Made by a program: the position numbers and the translations under genes
The notes under the pieces: generated by a model
The model's input: the letters and a program-made list of their open reading frames with translations, nothing else
Told to the model about the DNA's origin: nothing
Database searches by the model: none
Shown here: positions 11,843-24,625 of the stretch, in pieces
How positions within the stretch are numbered: position 1 is the first letter of the stretch
Layout: each line of letters begins with the position of its first letter
DNA from: Venturia oleaginea
Lineage: Eukaryota; Ascomycota; Dothideomycetes; Venturiales; Venturiaceae
DNA length: 64,000 bases
NCBI GenBank assembly: GCA_013176395.1
Contig: JABMLP010000002.1
Location: 1,116,001-1,180,000 of the forward strand
Direction of reading: 5' to 3'

Positions 11843-12091
11843 ATACCAGTTGAGATATACCTCGGGGGAGCACTGAGTTGTTGAGGCCACTTTTGTCTTT
11901 GTTGTTTGGAGCTCTCCACCTTCCTCTCACGAAGCTCCTCTCTCGCCTGCAAACAGAACGACTTTCATACGCGACCGCGACACGTGCAAACACGCGCAAA
12001 ACCTGTTGAACAGATTTGGCTGTCTATAAATACCCATTCGATCGTTACACATCCACACATCTACAACTCTACACGAACCACAACCGCAAGC

Positions 12092-12607
12092 ATGGCCGAA
12101 ATGATCCAAGGTAAAACCAATATATATACCAGACCTTCTGCGTTGCTAACATAATGAACAGACTGGACCAGATTTATCACTGCCCAAGTTACTCCCTCGA
12201 CCCTCCACACCGCCTACACCTACGCCATATCCGCCCAGAACTACTTCCTCGCCACCCTCGATGTCCTAACACAATCCGAGGCTTCCTGGCAGACGATTGC
12301 CATTACTCTACTCGCTCTTCTAATCGCGCTGAAGATATTTTCTTGGGTCGTCAACACAATCTTCTCGTGGGTCTTCTTGGCCTTGAGACTGGTGTTCTGG
12401 CTCTGCGTTGGGATGTTTATGGTTTACGTCTACCAGCGTGGATCGGAGGGGGTACTTAATGATGTAAATGGGATCGCGCAGACTTGGACTGGCGAATATG
12501 AGAAGACGAAGAAGAATGTGGAATACACGAAGGCGTTCTATGACCGGGGTGGGAGGGAAGCTCCTGGTGGGAGGGTGAGGGAGGGTGCTGGACGATGGTG
12601 GGGATAG
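12092..12607 (+). CDS. APQ12: APQ12-like nuclear pore assembly / nuclear envelope membrane protein
   Basis: Spliced protein of 154 residues. Exon 1 (12092-12110) is only 19 nt, the intron is 12111-12161, and exon 2 is 12162-12607. After an N-terminal helix there are two closely spaced hydrophobic segments (about 48-70 and 75-98: IAITLLALLIALKIFSWVV, then WVFLALRLVFWLCVGMFMVY). These are followed by VYQRGSEG and a charged, glycine-rich tail. This hairpin membrane layout and RLVFW...YVYxRG pattern fit the fungal Apq12 family. That family acts at the nuclear envelope/ER in pore complex assembly and membrane fluidity control (family knowledge). The assignment rests on pattern memory. Confidence 0.65.
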
Positions 12608-14358
12608 AGAATACTTGGCTCATTCGTGGGGGACTTAAAACATTGGAGTTGCATTCTGATTCATCGTTGACCAGCAGTCATAAGGGCATGGGCCTGGGCG
12701 TCTAGGGATGATGTGCTGGGATATTTGGTTATTGGGGTACCGTAGAGCATTGCGCTGGCGTTTTAGGATATCTACTTGATACGGTGGCAATGGATTGATA
12801 GAAATGGCCACAATGTACTGGCCAGCTGTAGCATTGAAATTGTTGGCATTCTATCTCGTTCTTCATCACCTTCATTATATTGTCATTATTCACTTTGATT
12901 TGGGTGCTGACAAGAAACGCAGTCGACAACATAGGCACAACATTGCAGGGCCTGGAATTATCATAGTAGGTTTGAGGCACTTCGCTGGTAAATCTCTCAT
13001 CAAAGTTTATATTGCCTACGTCGAGAAAGATATCTATCTACAAGTTCCTGGCAACCAAAGTTTTGAAGATTGCCAGAAAATTATCAATATCGATATTGAG
13101 TAGAAATGATGCTTTTTGAAGGTAGCGATGGTAATGTTCGTGAAACGCTTTGTGCAGCCGCCCAAAGATTGTACTGGGCTGCATCTATCTTTCGCCTTCG
13201 CTTCACCTCTACGCTTGAGCTTTTGGGCGATACAGAGCAGGACACTCTGGACTCCAATTGAGACCATGGAAATCAAGAAATGATCAAACTTTCCATGGGC
13301 TTTCGTTATTCTTTTCTGTACCATTTTCAGATTCTCGTATTAGAGCTTTTGGAACCTTGCCCTCTTGCAACTACAAAAACAAAAGATAAGCGAATATCTC
13401 CATTTGTTGGTCCTTGCTCACAATAATGATTTGTATGATGTTGCTGAGGACCATCATCGCATCATTCGTCGCTGAGAAACTCAATATCTGAGATCCGTTG
13501 CAGCAATGGTTTCTTTTGCAACGCGGTACTGTGACAGTAAATTGTTCCAAAGCGGCCGGAAATGCACCTAGTCGTCTCTTTGGAGGTCGGAAAAGATGGC
13601 GAGCAAGACAGCCTTTTAAATCATCAGCATCCGCTTCGAGACGGATAAAACCGGTTCCTAATGGGAAGAAGAAGTCGGAGAACCAATGGGGGATGGAGAC
13701 TATCAACTCTAGGTCTGAGGACCCGGCCAGGGTGGAATACGTCTTCAGATCCAGTCGGTGAGTCGGTCAAGTATAAAGGCAGGCAAAATCACTTCAGGAG
13801 ACGCCTACGAGTCCAAGTAAATGAGAGACTGGTTCATGTGCTGGAGTGCTAGCTATCATATCTTAGTCCTTCAACCATTGGAGCTGGGCGAATAAACTCA
13901 CGGTTCGTGTCGATTATGGAACGCTGAGTTTCAGAGCGTCAAGTCTTACATCCCTGAGATCTAGAGCGATGAAGACGAGTAATCGAAGCATGTCGTCATC
14001 AGGAAGACTCGAGGGCTCCAGGCAAAAAAATTCCTCGATCAAGTGCCGATTTGAGGCGGCTTTCCCCTTCGTAGCCGTACTAGCAACGAGGATTTCTCCC
14101 GGGAAATCGACTTCGAGGTCTGTCCTTGTGTTGCCGATGGTGATCTTGATCCGCCTGGACCTAAACATGGGTCATGACTGTTTCTTGTTGAGAATGGATA
14201 TATTCATACATATCACCTTCGAATGCATGCTTTCAGCCTGGTCAATAATCGTGTCATTTCCTCGACGCGCCGGTGATATCGTAGCCCAGCCAATGGCCTA
14301 TCTCCTTCAATCTACCTGATAGGTCTCCATCCCAAGTTGAAGGTAACTATATCCAGCT
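12608..14358. other. intergenic with palindromic repeat copy C
   Basis: About 1.75 kb without a convincing gene. Palindromic repeat copy C lies at about 13025-13101. Small frames, such as one on the minus strand at 13914-14168, look protein-like in places but have no known motif and no clear splice partners; they may be gene remnants. Confidence 0.4.
13025..13101. repeat. palindromic foldback repeat, copy C
   Basis: The right arm read on the opposite strand is ACTCAATATCGATATTGAT followed by AATTTTCTGGC. The left arm is more decayed (GTCGAGAAAGATATCTATC, then AAGTTCCTGGCAA). The shared CTGGCAA...TTGCCAG centre links it to copies A, B and D. Confidence 0.55.
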
Positions 14359-15899
14359 CTACTCATCGTCGTCATCCTCCTCTACAACTCGTCGCCTCTT
14401 CTGCCTCGAAACAGGACTGTCGTGATCAGCATCCTCATCAGCATCCCGTGGTCTATCTCTCTTCGGCGTTCCCGCCCTCGCTGCCTTGGCCTGCTCTTTT
14501 TCACGGCGGTCCATAGCGGCATCATAGTCTTCCTCCTCCTCACTTCCTTCAGCATCCTTATCTTCTTCTTCATCACTACCTGCGATGAAATCATCTTCCT
14601 CGTCGTATTCATCTTGTCTGCCAGGACGGCGTCCATAGTATTCTTCCTCCTCATCGCTGTATTCATCATTCCTCTTCTTGCGTCGTGGTTTCGGACGCGG
14701 CGCCCTGCCAGAACCACGACCTCCCATATCATCATCTTCCAGGCCTCCTATCGTAAGACCGCTTCGAGGGCCACGTGCACCTCCTCTAACGGCACGTTCC
14801 TTTTCTTTCAAAAGGTTTCCTTCGAGACGTCGTTGGGCGCGCGTCTTCTCCCGATCGGCTTGTTCTGCCCTCCTCTTGGCCAGCTCCGGATCTTCCGTTA
14901 CGACGCCCATCATAACTACATGACCTTCTTTTTTCTTGGACTGATCATTGCGACGTGCAAGAGATTGAAGCGCTGCCTCGTCGTCGTCCGAAGGAAGAAC
15001 CACGAGCTTACCGGTAATTTTGTTCGTGACTCGAATCATAAAGGACGCGTTGGAGGCGGAGGCAAGATATGTCCAAGATTCAGCCTTTTCGTTCCATTTG
15101 ACGTTACCGCGCTTGCCATCGTTGATACTGGTAGGCGTAGGCTTAGGCGGATTGCGCTGCTGGAAAGCTAGCGGTTTCGCTTGTATTTGATACTGCACAG
15201 TAGGATTGGAAGCCAGTTGAAGGGTAAGCGACCCGTCTGACCAGCGCAGAAAGCGGGCGTTGGATTGCAGTTCGGAGGGGTTTGATGGAGAGTGTCGCCA
15301 TCTGATGGTCGTCTGGGCGGTCTTGAGGGCGGAGAAATCGGAGGGTGGGGTTTCAGTTTTATGATGCTCTGTAGTTGCAGGTTGGAATGACTGGATGTGG
15401 AAGGCGGTAGGTTCGATGCTCAACATCTCGGGGACTGTGAGCGCATAGAGCTGTGATTATAGTAAGCAAAATGCAAGAGACGAGCTTCGATAGTAATACC
15501 TCTCCGTCACTCGGCTGCGGAATAGGATGCCGTGGAAAATCGACGTCTATCACGTTGTAGTTTTCTTCCACGATCTCTGGTTGTGGTTCTTTGGCTTCGC
15601 GCTGGACGCGGTCAGATCTGTCCAAATCGTCGCCAGAGTCGAGGGCTTCGTCGTCTAAATTGCGCTGCCTGGGATAGTTGAGTCAGTCCAAGGCGAAGGT
15701 GAATTAAATCCATGGTTAGGAAGGATAGTCCATACACTGTCGGTTCAGCCTCTGCCTCTGCCATCTCTGCTGGTTCATCGTCCCCATCCCCAAACAGGTC
15801 GTCCATGCCTCCATTTTCGCCATCATCTGAGCCTTTTGGGACGACATTAGTATTTTCGAGCTGGTCATTGGGGTCATCCAGAGCGGAATCGGAAGACAT
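14359..15899 (-). CDS. LEO1: LEO1, subunit of the PAF1 transcription elongation complex
   Basis: Component of the PAF1 complex, which travels with RNA polymerase II and promotes elongation and histone modification in the nucleus. Exons on the minus strand are 15738-15899, 15500-15664 and 14359-15450, making 472 residues. The N-terminus is acidic (DDLFGDGDDEPAEM). The Leo1 core follows, with RNLDDEALDSGDD, then VIDVDFPRHPIPQPSDGELY and FLRWSDGSLTLQLASNP. After this come LTIGGLEDDDMGGR and a very acidic and basic low-complexity tail ending in RQKRRRVVEEDDDDE. All three exons are multiples of three. For exon 2 the second of two adjacent AGs (at 15665-15666) is used, because the first shifts the frame into a stop. 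A long open frame on the opposite strand (14422-15171) is a shadow of the repetitive acidic codons. Confidence 0.92.
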
Positions 15900-16315
15900 G
15901 GTTGGAGTGCGACTAAAAGTGTTTGCGCAGACGCGTTATGAAGGAGCAGGGGTAAGGTTTGAAGGTTGATCGGAGACGACTCGGAGGTTCAAAGGATTGA
16001 CGGCGGGTGTGAATTGAAGAGGCTGGGCAACTCCACATCCGAGTATTATATCCAATTGTCGTGATGAAGTACAATGTAGTAGCAGGCGCGTCGATGTCGG
16101 TGTCGACCAGTCGTCCGCAAAAGGAAAAGCTACTGAGCAATTCCCGTGCTCTTGGCCGAGCAGAAAAGGAGAGAGACACGCCTGGCAACACCACCACCAA
16201 CACAACACAAACATACAACAAGACCCGTCTTGCAGCGCAGAGACGACTCGGACTCGCCAATTGCCGCCAACACGCTGCCCTCGCGAAGAGCCGCGCCGTC
16301 TGATCAGCAATTACC
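15900..16315. other. divergent promoter between LEO1 and MOB2
   Basis: This 416-base region separates two divergently transcribed genes. No other feature is recognised. Confidence 0.5.
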
Positions 16316-17959
16316 ATGGCCGCCTTCTTCAACTCGGTGTAAGTACCCGGAAGCGAGATGAGCTGGCAATTAGCTATCCCCCTTCATTGCACATCACTCA
16401 ACACCAAATCTCTCTCCATCTGCCTGATCTGACCTAACCCGTGTCCCTTTGCGGCCATGGGCATAGCTACGGACAGCCACACCTCCCTCACCGAACCAGG
16501 GCGCATGATGGTAGATGGCAGATGGCAGATGGTAGATGGTATATCGTATCCCTCACCGCTGTCAGCTGCCTTCGCCCTCTCACGTGGTACACGCTTTGCA
16601 CCGCATTACATGGCAACCAATTATGCCCCACGCCCCTCATGTTCCCAAGATAGAGCTGTCTACCCAGTCCCTTACCTCTTTTCTTTCTGCATGAAACTGG
16701 CCATGTCTGGTCATTACTCGCTGCACAGCACAAGACCCCACTACTGACTGCGTCGCACTTGCATTCCCGAGCAACTCACCACCGTCAATAACACCAACTC
16801 CCATTTAGCCACCGCTGACTTTCTTGCTTTTCCGTAGTCGTCAAGGCTTTGGTGGTCGAACAGGCAAGAGCGGCAACGGAAATCTCCTCAAAGGCAATGG
16901 GCAGGGCGCTTCCTCTGTAGGCTTTCAATCGAACCCTTCCCTCGCACCATCTCCTTCGCCAGTACCGCAATCGCCAGCACTCCACCAAGCCATGTCTTTC
17001 GAAAACGCCTCTCCCTCCGACAGCCAATCGTCGTTGTCGCGAAGGCCGCCTTTTTTCTTCCGCGAGGAGTACTCCAACCTTATTGTAAAGGGAAATTTTA
17101 TGACTCTTGCTGCCAAACCAGTCCTTGTTGAGGAAGGCGAATGGTTGGCTCACCAAGGTAACACCTCCAAATTTCGAACAAGAGCTTCGTGGAAGCTGAC
17201 CTCCCTCAGTCGTTGAACAGTATCGTCTGCTGGATGGTATGATCCAAATTATCCGGACGCCCGACGAAAAGACCGGTGTTGCCATTTGCAACCCTGACGT
17301 CTGCCCGACCATGTCTGCATCTGGGTATGTAACTGTTCGATGATCTGAAACTGTGAGACACTATGCTCACGCCACTGGCCAGACATACATATACTTGGTT
17401 GGACAACCACAAGCGCCCAATCAAGATTCCCGCATGTCAATATATCCAACTCGTCCAAAAATGGATCAATGGCAAGATCAGTGATTCCATTCTCTTCCCT
17501 GTGGACGTCACCTTCCAGTCACCATCTGCCTACCCATCGGGCGGCGCTTCAACGCCTGGAGCGAATACGCCAATTGCTTTGGGACCAACAAACCTTAATG
17601 CTCCTCTTTCGGCATTGTCTGGACGCGAATGGCTTGGAAAGACATCTGGATTCCCAGAAAACTTCGAGTCCGACATCAAGAGCATCTATCGCCAAATGAT
17701 GCGATGCTATGCACACATTTACCATGGCCATTGGTTAGACCCATTCTGGCACATCAACGCCTACAAGGAGCTCAACACTTGCTTTATTCACTTTATCAAT
17801 GTCGGAAAACTGTTCAATCTCATTGGCGACAAGGAAATGGAGCCGATGCAGCCTTTGATCGATATCTGGATGTCGAAAGGTCTCCTACCAGCCCCTCCAC
17901 AAGCTGCCAAGCCGGAGAATGCACTGGCACCGGCACCTGCTCCAGTTCCAGTTGCTTAG
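16316..17959 (+). CDS. MOB2: MOB2, NDR-kinase activator (polarity/morphogenesis)
   Basis: Mob-family co-activator that binds and activates an NDR kinase (Cbk1/COT1/Orb6 type) in control of polar growth and septation. Four exons: 16316-16338, 16838-17157, 17210-17324 and 17383-17959, giving 344 residues. The N-terminal part is disordered (RQGFGGRTGKSGNGN, Ser/Pro-rich). The Mob domain begins around PPFFFREEY with VKGNFMTLAAKPVLVEEGEW. It has the zinc-site region CNPDVCPTMSASG and the hallmark RCYAHIYHGHWL followed by HINAYKELNTCFIHF. An insertion rich in Gly/Ser/Pro/Thr lies between WINGKISDSILFPVD and SGREWLGKTSGFPENF, as in other filamentous-fungal Mob2 proteins. The first exon is 23 nt and is followed by a 499 nt intron, far longer than the others here. 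That intron contains a short AGATGG-rich repeat at about 16507-16540. Confidence 0.92.
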
Positions 17960-19955
<1,996 letters not shown>

Positions 19956-21976
19956 ACGTCTGAAGTGTACTTGCGGCACACCGCCGACCGGCTTCGCATC
20001 GAGGAAGTCGCAAGTAGTTGGCTACGATTGAAAACAAGCTCCTAGAAATGCATCCTCTTCCACACCCACATCCACAAGCCACTTTCTCTACATCTACACA
20101 ATCTCCCAAAGAGTTAAATCATGACAGGCTACGAAAGCGAGTGTTGCGATCCATGAAGGAGGTGCTTTTGCAGTGTTCATTCCGGGCGTTGCTTTGCTGG
20201 TCACTGTCGTGATACTTTGCCACTTGGTCTGCAACTAGGTATCTTCTTTTTTACTTTGGTTTTTCGCGTTGTGGGTAGTCTATACAGCTTTCACACATTA
20301 CTCTAAATTTCGACTGCTCGGGCGTTTTGCATTCTTAACAACTTCACAACAAATTTTCTTTGGTTTTGAGCCTGAGATGTGATTGCGAACCCGGCGGACT
20401 ATGATCTCAACCAAGGCAGCTGTTATGCACCTGCTTCCGGTGATTTTTCAGATGTGTTCCAGATCACAACTTGGCTGATGATCTCTTCTTGATCAAACTT
20501 GCCCTCCATGCATAGTGGGGCTGTTGTACAGGGATCGTTGTATCGGCCTCATTCGTCATTGTGCTCTTTCAAATGTCTGTGCTTCCGATCATATATTCCC
20601 GGACTATCTCGACAGGTTCATCAAATTCATACGCCAGCTCAGTTTTTTGTCTAGTATTCTGTTATCAGAAGATCAAACCTCAAAAAGCCTCAGAGGCTGT
20701 TGAGCTCAGATCGCGTGCTCGTTTAGCTCGTCATCGTGATTTCGGCTCATAAGAGCTCGGAATCGGATGTGGGGAGGTTGTTTGGGTCTGTAGGGAATTA
20801 TTGCTGTTGTTACTGGGGATTGGAAGTGGTGAGTTTATCCTTTGGCCATATTCTTTGCCAATTTCGACACGATTGGTGGATGGTATTTATGTCGACCCTC
20901 ACGATGAAAGAGCATACGTTACTTTCAGACTCTGGCCCTGGCCCTGATATGCTGGTACTGGTTTCTCTGGGTGTGGGATGAATGAGAATTGCTGATTTGC
21001 CTTTTTATTGGAATTGATGTTGTGTTTGCCAAAGCTCTTGCTTGTTATAAAGTTTAGAGAGTTCGCGTTGTTGGAAGGAGGGAGGAGAGACTTGATGATG
21101 CTGTTTGACAGATTGGGAGGGAAAGTGTTGTGGTACCGCTTGTTAGATAGTCTGAGGAAGATGGCGGGAGTTGTACATCCATCCGAGATGGTCACCTCGA
21201 TCAGTGAAGACGATTCGAAGCTAGGATCGATTCCAGCGACTGTGCTGCCGGCTACGAAGTTTGTTACTGATGGCGGGATGTCGGTCTATAGTTGAGGGAC
21301 ATCAAGTCCAACGGTACGTTCTGTTTCGAGGTACTTAGAGGAGCACGACCTGAAGACACTGCATGCTATTGTTTGATAGGTCCCGCTGCATTCTATACCG
21401 CATTCCGGTTTCCCCGGTTCTTGACAGCGGCCCAAGACAAATGGTCGGACATCCTTGCTCAGATCGCTTCAATACTCGGCTCGAGGCCATATGCCCAGAT
21501 TTGCTTCAAATTCTTGTAAGTCTTAAGGTTACGACATCGACCACATTCTGTCTCCTCCCTTGTACGCAGCACATCTAAAATGAAGCATGGTCGTTGATTC
21601 CATCACACACGACTGATCGTTCAACTCGCTTCTGACCTCGCTTCTGGAATCTCAGCAACCAATCAGGCCACTCTCGCCTACAACACTTTATATACCGGGA
21701 TCAAATTTCCCCGCTCACTGTCTGCACATACAAGCCTATATGCCTGTTAATTTCTATTCGGCCTCTGGACCATTCTCATTCAATATCCGTTCCCGCCTTC
21801 TTGGAGACTCTCATTCCATATTCATTCCCACATTCAATTGCCGTCTTCTCATGCGTTACTGCATTGCCGCCAACCCGGACACGAGTGATATATTGCCTCC
21901 TTTTCCGCATTTTCGTGCTGTCAGTCAATTTTCTGACTAGCTATCTCTTTTTGACACTTTTGAAGTTGTGGCAAAA
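19956..21976. other. intergenic between ARF1 and the MFS gene
   Basis: About 2 kb with no recognised gene. A frame of 95 codons at 21008-21295 has no known motif. The 150 bases before 21977 are pyrimidine-rich and probably form the MFS gene leader. Confidence 0.4.
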
Positions 21977-23855
21977 ATGGCGAACAAGGAGAAGCCAACT
22001 GTGGAATTCGATAATACAGACACGCTCTACCCGGTAGCGAGCTCCGAGTATTCCTCCCAACAAGGCGAGGAGGTAACATGGACGGACGAAGAAGAGAAAG
22101 CGCTCCGTCGCAAATTGGACTACCGTATCGTCCCTTTGGTAACGATCCTCTACCTTCTCTGCTTTGCAAGTACACCCATCCAAACACCGAAGACTTTACC
22201 ATACTAATCGTCATCAAGATTGACCGCTCAAACATCGGCAACGCACGAATTCAAGGCCTCTCGAAAGATCTGAAACTAACCGGCTTCAAATTTAACTGGT
22301 CTCTCACAGTCTTCTACATTGTCTACATGTTCGTCGAAGTCCCCTCCAATATCCTTCTAAAACACGTCGGTCCCAAGTTCTGGATCCCCTTCCTCGTCGC
22401 CTCCTTCGGCGCCGTCAGTATCGGTACTGCGTTCGTCAAATCCTTCAACGGCCTCATGGTCGCACGCGCGGTTTTAGGATTAGTAGAAGGAGGAACCATG
22501 CCCGGAATCAGTTTTTTCCTGAGTTGCTTTTATAAGAGAGAGGAGTTGTTGTTTCGAGTAGGGATCTTTATTAGTGGCAGTTCTATGGCGGGGGCTTTTG
22601 GGGGATTATTGGCGACGGGGTTGAGTAAGATTCCATACTGGGGAGTAGCGAACGAGATCGGGACGTGGAGAAACATCTTCTTTTTTGAGGGGATGTTTAC
22701 GCTGCTTGTTGGGTTGGCGGCGCCGTTTTTTATGCCCGATAGGCCTGAGAATTGTCATTTCCTGACGCCGAGGGAGAGGTTTGTTGCGGCGGAGAGGTTG
22801 GCAAGAGAGCACAAAGGGGTATGTATTCTTCGTTTTGTTTGTCATGACCCGCTGTCTTCATTTCAGTGCTCCTCGAGCTACACGGCTATCAAAGATACAA
22901 TTGGCTTATACGTCTCTCAATTTGAGATCGATTGCGATAGATTTCTGGTAATGCAATTTCCAAACATTACCAGGAATTCGTCGATCTCGATCTCAAGTTG
23001 TGTGACAATTCCAGTTAAGCTGTATCTTGAGAGTCAATGAATGAAGGAAGCTCCTTTGACACTACTTACTCATCTAAATTAATAGGACTCCAACGAGAAA
23101 GTAACCCTCAAGCACATTCGCATGGCCATTTTCAACATCCACACCACAATCTGCGCCCTAGGATTCCTCTTCGTAAACGTCTCCGTCCAATCAATCTCCC
23201 TCTTCATGCCCACCATTCTAAAAGACATGGGCTACACAGCCATCCAAGCCCAACTCCACTCCGTGCCTCCCTACGTCACAGCTTGCGCCCTCTCCATCGC
23301 CGTGGCCTTAATAAGCGACCGCACGAGAAGAAGAGGCATATACCTTTCCGGCTTCGCCATGATCTCTGTCATCGGTTTCGTGCTCTTGAGAAGCAACAGT
23401 GTCAAGAGCCTAGGCGTCAAATATTTCGCCATCTTCTTGGTCGCAACGGGTGCTTTTCCTGGTGGTCCTGGCTTCTTGTCTTGGGCTATGAATAGTACGT
23501 CCCCCTCTTTCCCCTTAGACTCCCGAATCTGCTGACAGCATTTGTAGATTCGGCTGGCCCAGCTGTTCGCGCAATATCGAGTGCCTATGTTGTCTCGGTT
23601 GGTACGATAGGTGCTGTGGTCGCAACGTGGACTTATCTCGAGAAAGACAAAAAGAGTGGATATACCACCGGTCATTCCATCAATCTTGGTGCGCAGGTTT
23701 GCGTTAGTGTTCTTGCAATTGCTGGGATCGTGTATTGTAAGCATGAGAACAAGGTTCGAGATGCGGGAGGGAGGGATTATAGGGTGGAAGGTTTGAGAGA
23801 GAAAGATGTTGTGGCGTTGGGGTATCGACATCCTGAGTTTAGGTATATACCTTGA
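21977..23855 (+). CDS. MFS anion:cation symporter, Dal5/allantoate permease type
   Basis: Plasma-membrane transporter of 501 residues with about 12 membrane segments; this family carries allantoate, nicotinate, pantothenate and related anions. Exons are 21977-22165, 22219-22818, 23086-23494 and 23548-23855. The family start is clear: DEEEKALRRKLDYRIVPLV, LYLLCF, then IDRSNIGNARIQGL and VEVPSNILLKHVGPKFWIP. Later come FLSCFYKREELLFRVGIF, GTWRNIFFFEG and FMPDRPENCHFLTPRER. Intron 1 (22166-22218) has a GC donor (GCAAGT) and a CAAG acceptor; no GT donor there gives an open frame. Intron 2 is 267 nt and contains palindromic repeat copy D, whereas the other introns are about 53 nt. The true start is the ATG at 21977. 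The substrate is unknown. Confidence 0.88.
22886..23035. repeat. palindromic foldback repeat, copy D (inside MFS intron 2)
   Basis: This is the best-preserved member of the family. The left arm CAATTTGAGATCGATTGCG followed by ATAGATTTCTGGTAATG matches the right arm on the opposite strand, CAACTTGAGATCGAGATCG followed by ACGAATTCCTGGTAATG, at about 28 of 36 positions. The centre is CAATTTCCAAA. Weaker symmetry (GATACA and CTCTCAA stretches) continues outward to about 150 bases. It lies wholly within the intron 22819-23085. Confidence 0.75.
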
Positions 23856-24625
23856 TGACGGGCGGGAATGTGGAGAGGATGATGAGCGAGCGATTCATGA
23901 GATTATCGATATTGAAGCGTACTTGGGACAACACGAAGCCAAAAGAGCTGTAGGAGATGGCAAGGGATCAGGACCCATTATGCATGTCCCCATCTTCCCA
24001 TCTGGCATGCCATCTATACTGCTTGTGCATCGCGTAGTGTGCTCAATATGATGGCTAGGGAGCTACGAATCTCCCAGAATTACACTTCTAGCCCTCTTCA
24101 CCTCGAACAATTTATAGTTTTGAGGGATCGATTGGTGACGAGTTGGACGGGCACTGGAGACGGGGACGCGGTTGATGCTTGGGAATGTTCACGATAGAGG
24201 CCTCATCCGCTGAAGTTGCACTGTTATATGATGAGTAGCCCGATCATCAAATACCTTAATTGCATCCAGCGCGGCGTACCACTGTGCGACATCCCCCCAA
24301 CATGGATATTCCCGTCTGATCCCTAGTCAACTTTCGCTTACTCACGGGAGATCTTCGCCGATTCAATATCCACGGACTATCTCAAACAGTTCCTTCACCC
24401 TGAATTTTATCGCTCCACAATCTCGGCATGAGGCTCCAAATTCCTGCTCCTCAATCATCATATAGCGACTATACAATATCACTGTTAATGAGATTAAGCT
24501 AACTTCCCACCGCAAAAATGAGGATGCTAGTGCCTGGGATTGATGAGGTCGACATTGACCTTCTTCATGTACCTTCTATCACGTCGCGCTACAATAGCTT
24601 TCAGTGACACCTTACATGTCACGCT
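23856..24625. other. intergenic between MFS and GH31 genes
   Basis: This is 770 bases with no recognised feature apart from presumed 3' and promoter regions. Confidence 0.45.

Larger units (their letters stand above)
11308..12091. other. intergenic with two palindromic repeats
   Basis: About 0.8 kb with no gene. It holds palindromic repeat copies A (11326-11401) and B (about 11741-11842). The final 100 bases before 12092 are C- and A-rich, like a leader. Confidence 0.5.

Noticed and set aside
13914..14168. 84-codon minus-strand frame with protein-like composition
   Set aside because: No motif recognised and no splice partners; at most a remnant.
14422..15171. 249-codon plus-strand frame opposite LEO1
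   Set aside because: It is the complement of LEO1's acidic/basic low-complexity codons; composition is Leu/Ile/Ser/Arg noise with no motif, and LEO1 on the other strand is clear.
21008..21295. 95-codon plus-strand frame between ARF1 and the MFS gene
   Set aside because: No recognisable domain and not clearly distinguishable from chance open frames in this spacer.
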